A stretch of DNA of 17,297 nucleotides from JADGGV01 sp035715725. GTDB lineage: Bacteria; Gemmatimonadota; Gemmatimonadetes; Longimicrobiales; RSA9. Under the pieces are notes generated by a model. That model ran no database searches and had not been told where the DNA came from. It was given only the letters and a program-made list of their open reading frames with translations. The stretch's first letter is position 1. Each line of letters begins with the position of its first letter. The stretch is from positions 1 through 17,297 of the forward strand of contig DASTKT010000240.1 of assembly GCA_035715725.1 (NCBI GenBank), written 5' to 3'. Both the position numbers and the translations under genes were made by a program. This document shows positions 1-7,045 of this stretch, piece after piece.

Positions 1-30
1 GGGGGCGGGAGGGAGGGGGTGGGGGCAGGG
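1..30 (+). other. G-run tract with G-quadruplex potential
   Basis: The first 30 bases consist of six runs of three or more guanines separated by one- or two-base loops. This matches the textbook pattern for an intramolecular G-quadruplex on the plus strand. It ends about 25 bases before the TTG start proposed for the diadenylate-cyclase-like gene, so it may lie in that gene's leader. Because the frame is open through it to the window edge, it could instead be coding. Folding is inferred from the pattern only. Confidence 0.45.
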
Positions 31-55
31 ACCCAGGAACGAACGGTTTCATCTC

Positions 56-1336
56 TTGCCGGAGCCGGGGTACCCGGCGGCGCGGGCGGTGGCCGGGGCA
101 GTGGAGGATTTCTTCGCGCGGCATGCTGCGCGGGGTGGGGCCGCGATGGCGGCGGGGGTGGAAGCGCCCGGAACCTTCCCGGCGGCGGGCGGGGCGGGGG
201 TGCGCGGGCCCGCGGCGGCGGGCGGGGCGGGAGCGGCCGGGGGGGCGGCGGCCAGAACGGCGCCTTGGGCGGGGGCGGGGGCGGAGGTGGGAGCGGCGGC
301 GGGGCCTGCGCCGGGGGCGGCGGACGTGGAGGCGATGATCGATGTCGCGTTCTGGGCGAGCTTGCGACGGGAGGAGGGGTACTCGCCGAAGATCTCGCTG
401 GTGTTCCTGCCGCCGGAGCAGGCGGGGCAACCGCTGATCTTCGAGCATCGGCTAATGCTGGCGCCGGCCGCGCTGAGCCGACTCGCGCCGGCGGTGGAGC
501 GGCCGGGGATCCACCTCGGCGTGTGGCGCGAGGGCGGGGAGCTGTACGTGTGGGGGACGACGCGGACGATCCCGTGCTTCACGTTCGTGCTGGAAGTCAT
601 CCAGCCGGGGCTGCTCGTGGTGAAGTACCGGCGGGCGGAGGAGTTCGCGAAGTTCGGCAATGTGGCGGTGCTGGAAGGGGACGACGTGCGGGTGGTGGAC
701 GAGCGCGGCGCGAGCCTGCCGGACTGTCCGGAGCTGCTGGCGTCGCTGCTCGGCTTCGACTCGCCCGCGTCGTGGGTCGCATCGGCGAACGTGCTGGTGC
801 AGCTCGCGGTATCGATGCGGGCGCACGGGCGAGGCGGGACGCTGCTGGTGGTTCCGGCGGGGAGCGACGCCTGGCGCGAATCGATCCTGCGGCCGATCCC
901 CTACCTGGTGACGCCGCCGTTCTCCGAGCTGGCGGAGCTGGCGCGGCAGGACGTGGCGGAGCGCAGGCGCCTCGCCTGGCAGAACGCCGTGCTGCGGGCG
1001 GTGGACGCGATCGCGGGTCTGACCGCGGTGGACGGCGCGACGGTGGTGACGGATCGATACGAGGTCCTCGCGTTCGGCGCGAAGATCGGGAGGCGTAGCG
1101 CGAGCGCGCCGATCGAGCGCGTCGTCGCGACGGAGCCGGTAGTCGGCGACGTCGCCACGGTGGTCGCGCCGGCGACGATCGGCGGGACGCGGCACCTGTC
1201 GGCGGCGCAGTTCATCCACGACCAGCGGGATGCGCTCGCGCTGGTGGCCTCGCAGGACGGGAGGTTCACGCTGTTCGCGTGGTCGCCGTGCGAGGAGATG
1301 GTGCACGCGCACCGCGTGGAGGCGCTGTTGCTGTGA
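56..1336 (+). CDS. Diadenylate-cyclase-like (DAC/DisA_N-related) sensor protein
   Basis: A 426-residue protein in two parts. Residues 1-30 and about 90-300 look like the conserved N-terminal sensor module often fused to DAC domains (the DACNV-type architecture). They are split by an Ala/Gly/Pro-rich low-complexity stretch at about 33-90. Residues 305-426 resemble a DAC domain: Asp-Gly-Ala at 326-328, Gly-Thr-Arg-His at 377-380, and a Asp-Ala-Leu-Ala-Leu-Val strand at 392-397. Canonical c-di-AMP synthases have Arg-His-Arg then a Ser-Glu-Glu strand end; here these read Arg-His-Leu and Ser-Gln-Asp, so cyclase activity is doubtful and a nucleotide-sensing role is possible. The start is uncertain: TTG at 56 keeps the Tyr-Pro-led helix, GTG at 89 or 101 and ATG at 146 are alternatives, and the frame is open to the window edge, so the gene may be 5' incomplete. 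It ends directly against the convergent kinase gene. Family recognition is from memory of motifs. Confidence 0.72.
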   Translation: MPEPGYPAARAVAGAVEDFFARHAARGGAAMAAGVEAPGTFPAAGGAGVRGPAAAGGAGAAGGAAARTAPWAGAGAEVGAAAGPAPGAADVEAMIDVAFWASLRREEGYSPKISLVFLPPEQAGQPLIFEHRLMLAPAALSRLAPAVERPGIHLGVWREGGELYVWGTTRTIPCFTFVLEVIQPGLLVVKYRRAEEFAKFGNVAVLEGDDVRVVDERGASLPDCPELLASLLGFDSPASWVASANVLVQLAVSMRAHGRGGTLLVVPAGSDAWRESILRPIPYLVTPPFSELAELARQDVAERRRLAWQNAVLRAVDAIAGLTAVDGATVVTDRYEVLAFGAKIGRRSASAPIERVVATEPVVGDVATVVAPATIGGTRHLSAAQFIHDQRDALALVASQDGRFTLFAWSPCEEMVHAHRVEALLL

Positions 1337-2956
1337 TCAGCCGGCGCGAGGCGGCGCGGGGAGCGTGAGGGTGAACGTCGAGCCCACGCCGACCACGCTC
1401 TCGACACCGAGGTCGCCGCCCATGGCGCGGGCCAGGTCGCGGCTGATGGCGAGGCCGAGGCCGGTGCCCTCATGGGGGCTGGACAGGGAGCGGCCGACCT
1501 GCACGAACGGTTCGAAGATGGCCTCGAGCTTCTCGGGCGAGATGCCGAGGCCGGTGTCCTGCACGGCGAGCGCGACGACGTCGGCGGCGACGGCGCAGGA
1601 CAGCGTGATGGTGCCGCCAGCGGAGGTGAACTTCACGGCATTGCTGAGGAGGTTGAGCAGGATCTGCTCGACCTTGCCCCGGTCGGCCAGGGCGACGGCG
1701 TCCGGCGGGCAGTCGTGGGCCACGATGGTGATGCCGCGCGCGAGCGCCTGGGGCTCGATCATGCCCTGCACCGTCTCCAGCACCTGGTGGAGGGCGACGG
1801 GGCCGATGTCGTAGCTGACGCGGCCGGCCTCGATGCGGCTGAAGTTCAGCAGGTCGTTGATGATCCCGAGCAGGTGCTGCTGGCTGCGGCGGATGCGCTC
1901 GAGGTCCTCGACCTGCTGGGGGGTGACGGGCCCGCGGATGCCGAGCGCGAGGAGGTCGACGTAGCCGCCGATGGCGTTGAGCGGGGTCCGCAGCTCGTGG
2001 CTCATGGCGGCGAGGAATTCGCTCTTGGCCTTGTTGGCCGCCTCGATCTCGGCCATGCGGCGGGCATCGGCGATGGCGCGGCGCTCGGCGTCGCGGCGCT
2101 CGGTCAGGTCGCGCGTCACCTTGGCGAAGCCGAGGAGCGTGCCGGCCTCGTTCAGCAGCGGCGTGATCACGACGTTCGCCCAGAAGCGGCTGCCATCCTT
2201 GCGGATCCGCCACCCCTCGTCCTCGAAGCGGCCCTCGGCGATCGCGACCGAGAGCTCCCACGCCGGCTTGCCCCACTCGATGTCTTCCGGCGGATAGAAC
2301 ACCGAGAAGTGGCGGCCGATGATGTCGCTCGGGGTGTAGCCGCTGATGCGCTCGGCACCGTCGTTCCAACTGGCGATGTGCCCCTGCGGGTCGAGCATGA
2401 AGATGCCGTAGTCCTTCACGCTCGAGACGAGGAGGCGGAACCGCTCCTCGCTCTCCGCCAGCGCCTGCTCCGTTCGGCGGCGCTCGGTCAGGTCGCGGGT
2501 GACCTTGGCGAAGCCGACGAGCGTGCCCTCCTCGTCGCGCAACGCCGTGATGACGACGTTCGCCCAGAAGCGGCTGCCGTCCTTGCGGATCCGCCACCCC
2601 TCGTCCTCGAAGCGGCCGGTGGCCGCGGCGACGTCGAGCTCGTACTGCGGGAAGCCCGAGGCGGCCGCCTCCGGCGGGTAGAAGATCGAGAAGTGGCGGC
2701 CGATGATCTCGTCGCGGGAGTAGCCCTTGATCCGCTGCGCCCCGCGCGTCCACGTGGCGACGCGGCCTTCGACATCGAGCGCGAAGATGGCGTAGTCCTG
2801 TACGCTCCCGACCAGCAGGCTGTTGAGGCGGTCGGGGTCAGCGGCGAGCGGGAGCAGGCCGGGCGCGAGCGCGACCGGCGCGCGATCGTGCTCGCAGGCC
2901 GGGCCACCGGCCTCCTGCTGTCGCTCTGCCGTACGGGCTGCGCGTGGATCGCTCAT
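1337..2956 (-). CDS. PAS-PAS sensor histidine kinase (cytoplasmic)
   Basis: A 539-residue kinase without membrane segments, so it probably senses an internal signal. Two PAS domains (about 45-165 and 173-290) each end in the LTERR linker typical of PAC motifs. A short coiled coil (about 286-312) leads to a HisKA domain with the phospho-acceptor His320 in SHELRTPLN. The HATPase_c domain shows the N-box Asn439 in NLLSNAVKF, the G1 box DTGLGI (467-472) and the G2 box GTGLGLAI (497-504). There is no receiver or output domain and no adjacent response regulator, so it looks like an orphan whose partner is elsewhere. The two PAS copies are 128 residues apart and near-identical in DNA over part of their length. 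The start is ATG at 2956. A strong AAGGAGG lies unusually far (14 nt) upstream, with a weaker GAAGG closer in. The PAS ligand cannot be told from the sequence. Confidence 0.93.
   Translation of the reverse strand: MSDPRAARTAERQQEAGGPACEHDRAPVALAPGLLPLAADPDRLNSLLVGSVQDYAIFALDVEGRVATWTRGAQRIKGYSRDEIIGRHFSIFYPPEAAASGFPQYELDVAAATGRFEDEGWRIRKDGSRFWANVVITALRDEEGTLVGFAKVTRDLTERRRTEQALAESEERFRLLVSSVKDYGIFMLDPQGHIASWNDGAERISGYTPSDIIGRHFSVFYPPEDIEWGKPAWELSVAIAEGRFEDEGWRIRKDGSRFWANVVITPLLNEAGTLLGFAKVTRDLTERRDAERRAIADARRMAEIEAANKAKSEFLAAMSHELRTPLNAIGGYVDLLALGIRGPVTPQQVEDLERIRRSQQHLLGIINDLLNFSRIEAGRVSYDIGPVALHQVLETVQGMIEPQALARGITIVAHDCPPDAVALADRGKVEQILLNLLSNAVKFTSAGGTITLSCAVAADVVALAVQDTGLGISPEKLEAIFEPFVQVGRSLSSPHEGTGLGLAISRDLARAMGGDLGVESVVGVGSTFTLTLPAPPRAG
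2094..2617 (-). repeat. Direct repeat encoding the tandem PAS core
   Basis: The stretch 2169-2233 recurs at 2553-2617 with a single mismatch in 65 bases (A at 2195 versus G at 2579). A second stretch, 2094-2142, recurs at 2478-2526 with three mismatches in 49. The offset is 384 bases, exactly 128 codons, so both copies are in frame. They encode the same GRFEDEGWRIRKDG segment and PAC end of the two PAS domains. The sequence between these blocks is much more diverged, which suggests either a recent duplication under selection or gene conversion of the conserved parts. Confidence 0.85.
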
Positions 2957-2970
2957 GACGCCTTCGGCAT

Positions 2971-2977
2971 CCTCCTT
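2971..2977 (-). promoter_or_regulatory. Unusually distant ribosome binding site of the kinase gene
   Basis: On the minus strand the perfect AAGGAGG core is followed by 14 bases before the kinase ATG at 2956, longer than the usual 5-9. An ATG directly abuts the core and opens a five-codon frame (Met-Pro-Lys-Ala-Ser) whose TGA overlaps the kinase ATG. Zero spacing makes initiation there unlikely. The weaker GAAGG nearer the start may serve instead. Confidence 0.4.
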
Positions 2978-2988
2978 ACCGGATCGAG

Positions 2989-3025
2989 GCGCCGTGCGCC
3001 GCGGAATTGGCGGAGCGCACGGCGC
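2989..3025. promoter_or_regulatory. 11-bp perfect inverted repeat upstream of the kinase gene
   Basis: GCGCCGTGCGC at 2989-2999 is mirrored exactly by GCGCACGGCGC at 3015-3025, with a 15-base spacer. It lies 33-69 bases upstream of the kinase ATG. It could be an operator for a dimeric regulator or a hairpin in the 5' untranslated RNA. No regulator can be named from the sequence. Confidence 0.45.
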
Positions 3026-3307
3026 GGGCGCGGCCTCGGGCCGCGCTCGAACGGGTCATATGGGACTACCCTGGGTGCCCGGATCCGTTCGCGGCAACGG
3101 CCGGCGAGCGGGCGCGGGCGCCTTCGGGTCGCCGCGGATGCCGTTCGCCCGCGCGCGGCACGGTGGACCGCGCCGTCCAGGTCGTGCCGCCGAACGTGGT
3201 CCGTCCGCGCCGGGGCGCGGGGCTGTGCCCGCCGTGCGCTTCGATCGCTGGCCCAACAGGAGCATCGACCCCCGGCGGGGGCGATGCAGGGACCGGGCCG
3301 GGACCGG

Positions 3308-3339
3308 CGGCGGGCGCGCGCTCGGGCGCGCGCCCGCCG
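3308..3339 (-). terminator. GC-rich hairpin after the membrane-protein gene
   Basis: A perfect 13-bp stem (core CGGGCGCGCG / CGCGCGCCCG) closes a six-base loop at 3321-3326. It begins only four bases beyond the TGA of the membrane-protein gene (3344-3346). The position fits a transcription terminator, but no T-run follows on the minus strand, so it could also act as an RNA-stabilising hairpin or a Rho-assisted site. Confidence 0.5.
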
Positions 3340-3343
3340 GGGC

Positions 3344-4513
3344 TCAGCCGCGCACGGGAGCCGGCTCCGGCGCGGCCATGCGCGCCTCCTCCTGGGAGGC
3401 GTAGCGGAGGAGCGTGAGGATCAGGATGTTGCCGAAGAGGCCGACGACGGCCGGGAGCTGGGCGATGTAGAACGCGAAGAACTGCGTGACGAAGATCTGG
3501 ACGAGCACGGCGCGGATGAAGGTGCGGTACGCGGCGCGGCGGGAGGTGCGCATGCGCAGCGCACCGCGGAGCGCGAGGGCGGCGGGGATGATGCAGAAGG
3601 CGAGCAGCCCCCACTGGAACCAGGAGAGCGGGGGCACGCCTCCGGCGCGCAGGAACAGGCCGAGCACGGCCAGGAGCGCGGTCGCGGCGACGACCGCGGC
3701 GCCGATGGCGGCGGGGCGGCGCCCGGCCGCATCCAGACGCGCGATGCCGTAGCCGCCGAAGAGCGCCACCGCGGCGATGGCGACGAGCCGGGCGGCGGCG
3801 GGAACGAGGACGATCGCCTCGAGGAGGACGAGGAGCGCCTGCAGGAGGAAGAAGAGGCTCGTGAAGCGGCGGAATCCGCGCCAGGCGACGAGGGAGCGGT
3901 ACGCGGCGCGGAGGCGGAGGCGGGCGCGCTGCATCGGGCCGGGGCGGGCGCGCGGCGCGACCGTCACGTCGGCGAGGGCGCCGCGGAGCGCGGTGACGAG
4001 GGGATCGGCGCCGCTCCGCTCGAGCAGCGCCGCGGCGCGCCTCCACTCGTCGGCATCCATGTCGCGGCGCACGGCCTCCTGCATCAGCTCGAGCGCGTTC
4101 GCCACGCGCTCGGCCGGCGTCAGGTCCGGTCCGTGCAGCCTGCGGAACGCCAGGTAGAGGAGTACGAAGACGAGGTACATCAGCGCGACGGCGGGACGGT
4201 AGAAGTAATCGTTGTCGCGCGTGACGAACTTGCCGATCTCGTCGATGAAGAGGCCGAAGCCGAGGCCGCCGATGACCGACGCGATCGCGCGGGCCGCGGA
4301 GCCGAGGAAGCTGAGCAGCACGACGAGCGCGATGGCGAGGAGCAGCCCGCCCCAGAGCATGTGGGCGATGTGCAGGCGGGCGCCGCCGACGGACGGGTAG
4401 CCGGTGAGGTAGAGCAGCACGCGCACGCCGATGACGGCGGCCACGGCGGCGACGAGGAAATTGTCGGCGACGTCGGGGGCGTCGGCGTTGCGGAGCAGGA
4501 GCGGCGCGCGCAC
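3344..4513 (-). CDS. Polytopic membrane protein of unknown function
   Basis: A 389-residue protein with roughly eight to ten hydrophobic segments. Three or four are near the N-terminus (about 18-135), a soluble Arg/Glu-rich region follows (about 135-215), and four or five more come after it (about 218-375). The best landmark is the motif GLFIDEIGKFVTRDNDYFYR after the third hydrophobic segment, with acidic and aromatic residues unusual inside a membrane protein. I recall similar motifs in uncharacterised bacterial integral membrane proteins but cannot name a family or function. The start chosen is the GTG at 4513; no good Shine-Dalgarno sequence precedes it, so the exact N-terminus is uncertain. 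It diverges from the DUF3810-like gene across about 90 bases that may carry both promoters, and is followed closely by a strong hairpin. The kinase gene lies 387 bases further on, too far to assume an operon. Confidence 0.8.
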   Translation of the reverse strand: MRAPLLLRNADAPDVADNFLVAAVAAVIGVRVLLYLTGYPSVGGARLHIAHMLWGGLLLAIALVVLLSFLGSAARAIASVIGGLGFGLFIDEIGKFVTRDNDYFYRPAVALMYLVFVLLYLAFRRLHGPDLTPAERVANALELMQEAVRRDMDADEWRRAAALLERSGADPLVTALRGALADVTVAPRARPGPMQRARLRLRAAYRSLVAWRGFRRFTSLFFLLQALLVLLEAIVLVPAAARLVAIAAVALFGGYGIARLDAAGRRPAAIGAAVVAATALLAVLGLFLRAGGVPPLSWFQWGLLAFCIIPAALALRGALRMRTSRRAAYRTFIRAVLVQIFVTQFFAFYIAQLPAVVGLFGNILILTLLRYASQEEARMAAPEPAPVRG

Positions 4514-4537
4514 GGCCGGCGTCAGCGGGGCCGCGCT

Positions 4538-4554
4538 CCGGGGGGGAGCCCCGG
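4538..4554. other. Small hairpin in the divergent promoter region
   Basis: CCGGGG at 4538-4543 pairs with CCCCGG at 4549-4554 around a five-base loop. It sits in the short gap between two divergent genes, 25 bases from one start and about 50 from the other. A regulatory role is possible, but a stem this short is also expected by chance at this GC content. Confidence 0.25.
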
Positions 4555-4593
4555 CGGCGCGGCGGGGTAGATGGGGGAAACGTCCATTTCTCC

Positions 4594-4597
4594 GGAG
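4594..4597 (+). promoter_or_regulatory. Ribosome binding site deciding the ATG at 4604
   Basis: GGAG is followed by six bases and then ATG at 4604. The earlier in-frame ATG at 4571 has no comparable purine-rich site, only a GGCGGGG run. This favours the shorter, 328-residue product for the DUF3810-like gene. Confidence 0.5.
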
Positions 4598-4603
4598 CCT
4601 GGC

Positions 4604-5590
4604 ATGGAGACCATCCGCATCCCGAACGACGCGACCAACGCGCCGGTCTCGCTGACCGACGTGATGCTCGCCGCGCCCATGGTGTCGCGGCTGCTGCTCG
4701 GCGCGACGCTACCGGGTCGCATGATCCAGCTCGCGGCGTTCAGCCTGTACGCCGGCAGCGCGCTGCGGGACTGGGCGGAGCGACAGGGGGTCCGCAAGAT
4801 CGACTTCAAGCGCGAGTTCGGCGCCGACCTCCGGACGCTGAAGCCGATGGCGCCGGAGGTGCGCGAGGCGGAGGTGCGCACGCTGGTCGAGCGGCTCAAC
4901 GACACGTACACGCCGCGGCGCATCCCGCGCCCGGAGCTGACGGTGGAGATCGACCGGCACCTCACCGGCTACATCGCCTCGGTCACGGGGCAGCGCGTCG
5001 AGACGAGCACGCAGGTGCGCAACTTCGCGCTCGTGCAGATGATCTTCCCGTTCGCGCTCGGCACGTGCGACATCCTGACGGGCGACATCGCGATCTTCAA
5101 GGACACCGGAATCTTCGAGCCCCACGTCATCGCGCACGAGTTCACGCACCGGAAGGGGTACTGGAAGGAGCTGGAGGCGCAGGCGCTGGCGTACCTGGCC
5201 ATGGCGTCCTCCGGCGAGCCGGTGCTGGTGCAGTCGGCGCTGGCGGAGCGGCTGCACCGCGACCTGCGCGTGCTCGCGGGCGACGACGTGGCCGACTTCC
5301 GCCGGCGCGTGGAAACCTCGGGGCTGCGCCAGGAAGTGGCGACGCAGCTCGTGGCGCTGCGGCCGGACCTCGACCCGCTCATGGAAAAGGTCGCCGGGGT
5401 GATGAAGGTGCTGTACGAGGAGCGGATGAAGCTGATGGGCCAGAACGGGCTGTCCGACTACGACCGCGGCTTCACGGACTTCCTGTACACGTTCGAGGAG
5501 AGCGACACGGCGGTGCAGGACGTGCCCCCGGCGGCGGCGGTGCGCCCGGTCCGGCGGCGCACCGGCCCGCGGGCCGCGCGCCGCTTCTAG
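4604..5590 (+). CDS. DUF3810-like putative zinc metallopeptidase
   Basis: A 328-residue protein (339 if the ATG at 4571 is used). A hydrophobic stretch near the N-terminus (about residues 20-50) may anchor it. The key feature is a zincin motif, His-Glu-Phe-Thr-His at 178-182, followed by Lys-Gly-Tyr-Trp and then Glu189 and Glu191. The HExxH...G...ExEA layout is the one I associate with the DUF3810 family, where two His and a downstream Glu would hold zinc and the Glu of HExxH would activate water. Hydrophobic, aromatic residues precede the motif and an Arg/Pro-rich tail ends the protein. No substrate is known for such proteins. The gene stands alone: it diverges from an unrecognised membrane protein and converges on the HD-GYP gene 84 bases away. 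The zinc site is seen directly; peptidase activity is inferred. Confidence 0.75.
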   Translation: METIRIPNDATNAPVSLTDVMLAAPMVSRLLLGATLPGRMIQLAAFSLYAGSALRDWAERQGVRKIDFKREFGADLRTLKPMAPEVREAEVRTLVERLNDTYTPRRIPRPELTVEIDRHLTGYIASVTGQRVETSTQVRNFALVQMIFPFALGTCDILTGDIAIFKDTGIFEPHVIAHEFTHRKGYWKELEAQALAYLAMASSGEPVLVQSALAERLHRDLRVLAGDDVADFRRRVETSGLRQEVATQLVALRPDLDPLMEKVAGVMKVLYEERMKLMGQNGLSDYDRGFTDFLYTFEESDTAVQDVPPAAAVRPVRRRTGPRAARRF

Positions 5591-5674
5591 CGTCCGGCCG
5601 CGGAGCGGCGGGCGAGCCGTCGCACGCGGCGAGGAGCGCGCCGGCGAGCGCGGGAGGGGCGGAGGGGGGCGGGG
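5591..5674. other. Short convergent intergenic gap
   Basis: Eighty-four G/C-only-like bases lie between the stops of the DUF3810-like gene and the HD-GYP gene. A five-bp stem at 5597-5609 (GCCGC / GCGGC, three-base loop) is the only hairpin noticed and is too weak to call a terminator. Confidence 0.35.
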
Positions 5675-6904
5675 TCAGCGCCGGCGGCCGTGAAACGCGG
5701 CGCCGAAGCGTGCCGCCAGGAGCGCGACGCGCTGGCGCCAGCCGGCCGGCGCGGCGGCGGACCGCTCGTCGCCTTCCTCGACCGGCTCGGCGGGCGGGAG
5801 CGCGCCGCGCGCGTGCAGCGCGAAGAGCGCGTCGACGCCGCGCGGGTCGAAGTGCGTGCCGCGCTCGCCGGCGATCTCGGCGAGCGCCTCTTCCTGCGTC
5901 CAGGCACGCTTGTACGGCCGCGCATGGGTCAGCGAATCGTAGACGTCCGCCAGCGCGACGACGCGGCCGGCCAGCGGGATCTCCTCCCCGCGCAGCCCGC
6001 GCGGGTAGCCCCTGCCGTCCCACCACTCGTGGTGCGACGCGGCGATCTCCGCCGCCAGCCGCATCACCGGGAACGCGCTGCGCGAGAGGATGCGCATGCC
6101 GATGAGCGTGTGCCGCTGCATGACGGCGCGCTCGTGCTCCGAGATGCTGCCCTGCTTGAGCAGGATGCGGTCCGGCACGCCGACCTTCCCCACGTCGTGG
6201 AGCGGCGCCGCCTGCTGGATCAGCTCCGCCATCTCCGCCGAGAGCCCCATCTCCCGGGCGATCAGCGCGGCCAGCGCGCCGACGCGGCGGGTGTGGCGCC
6301 CGGTCTGGTCGTCGCGGTACTCGGCCGCCAGCGCCAGCAGCTCCAGCGCCTCCGTCTGCGCCTCCGCCAGCCGCTTCGTGCGCCGCCGCACCTCCGACTC
6401 CAGCCCCGTGTTCCGCTCCCGCAGCCGCTCGTGCAGGTGCCGCGTCTCCAGCAGGTTGCGGATGCGCAGCACGACCTCCGCCAACCGCAGCGGGCGGGTC
6501 ACGAAGTCCGTCGCGCCGAGCGCCAGCGCCTGGCGGCTCGTCGCCGCGCGGCTGTCCGAGGTGATGACCAGGATCGGCAGGTAGATGCCCGGCGTCACGC
6601 GGCGCTGGATCTCCGCCATCACGGCGAAGCCATCCATCACCGGCATGTGCAGGTCGAGGACGACGAGGTCCGGCTCGAATTCCGAGAAGAGGTCCGCGGC
6701 GGCGGTGGGGTCGGTCGTCGTGCGCAGCCGGGTGAGCCCGACCTGGGTGAGGACCTGCTGCAGGAGCGCGATGTTCGCCGGCTGGTCGTCGACCACGAGG
6801 ATCCGCGCGTCGCCGAACTCCTCGATCCCCGGACGGCCCGGCTGAATCGCCGGCATGGAGAGCCAGTCCGGAAGCACCGTTCGCGTTTCCAGCTCCTTGG
6901 ACAT
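5675..6904 (-). CDS. REC-HD-GYP response regulator, predicted c-di-GMP phosphodiesterase
   Basis: A 409-residue RpfG-like protein. The receiver domain (about 33-153) has the acidic pair Asp39-Asp40, phospho-acceptor Asp84 in VVLDLHMP and Thr115. The normally invariant Lys before Pro is Arg137 (FVTRPL), so phosphorylation signalling may be altered. A charged helical linker (about 153-190) leads to the HD-GYP domain with His236-Asp237 (LHDVGKVGVPD), His291-His292-Glu293 and the signature GRGYP at 297-301. All metal-site residues expected for cleavage of cyclic di-GMP to pGpG/GMP are present. A variable tail of about 50 residues ends the protein. The ATG at 6904 is chosen because the receiver begins soon after and a GAGG-type purine stretch lies upstream. 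No kinase is adjacent. The leader contains GC-rich hairpins and a T-run at 6993-7038. Effects on biofilm or motility are known for the family, not shown here. Confidence 0.93.
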   Translation of the reverse strand: MSKELETRTVLPDWLSMPAIQPGRPGIEEFGDARILVVDDQPANIALLQQVLTQVGLTRLRTTTDPTAAADLFSEFEPDLVVLDLHMPVMDGFAVMAEIQRRVTPGIYLPILVITSDSRAATSRQALALGATDFVTRPLRLAEVVLRIRNLLETRHLHERLRERNTGLESEVRRRTKRLAEAQTEALELLALAAEYRDDQTGRHTRRVGALAALIAREMGLSAEMAELIQQAAPLHDVGKVGVPDRILLKQGSISEHERAVMQRHTLIGMRILSRSAFPVMRLAAEIAASHHEWWDGRGYPRGLRGEEIPLAGRVVALADVYDSLTHARPYKRAWTQEEALAEIAGERGTHFDPRGVDALFALHARGALPPAEPVEEGDERSAAAPAGWRQRVALLAARFGAAFHGRRR

Positions 6905-6992
6905 CCTACCTCGGACTCCAATGCAGGTGCGCGCCGGCCATCCCGCGGCCGCATCGCCCCCGCGCTCGATCCCGCGAGCGCCGAGGGCCGAG

Positions 6993-7038
6993 AAAAAGCG
7001 CCTACCGGCCGGTCCGGCCGGCGGGGCGCATGCCCCGC
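6993..7038 (-). terminator. Two GC hairpins followed by a T-run (terminator- or attenuator-like)
   Basis: On the minus strand a 7-bp hairpin (GCGGGGC / GCCCCGC, four-base loop, 7021-7038) is followed by a 17-base palindrome made of two CCGGCCGG blocks (7005-7021). Seven bases later comes TTTTT (6997-6993). The array lies about 90-135 bases upstream of the HD-GYP start, so it could attenuate that gene or stop minus-strand read-through from the hyp side. The gap between stem and T-run is longer than in a classical intrinsic terminator. Confidence 0.35.
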
Positions 7039-7045
7039 GACATCG

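Larger units (their letters stand above)
2957..3343. other. Gene-free stretch upstream of the kinase gene
   Basis: These 387 bases separate the start of the histidine kinase gene from the stop of the membrane-protein gene; both genes are on the minus strand. I see no convincing gene here: the open frames are GC-driven, Arg/Pro/Gly-rich and overlap coding sequence on the other strand. What can be seen is an 11-bp perfect inverted repeat at 2989-3025 just upstream of the kinase start and a 13-bp GC-rich hairpin at 3308-3339 right after the membrane-protein stop. The kinase promoter should lie between them, but no clear -35/-10 pair was recognised. Confidence 0.6.

Noticed and set aside
2957..2974. 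Five-codon upstream reading frame before the kinase
   Set aside because: Its ATG touches the AAGGAGG core with no spacing, so initiation is unlikely; kept only as a remark on the distant binding site.
1472..4570. Open frame of over 1,000 codons on the plus strand
   Set aside because: It runs antisense through the kinase and membrane-protein genes, is made of Glu/Ala/Gly/Arg strings and has no domain. It is a shadow frame caused by scarcity of stop codons at this GC content.
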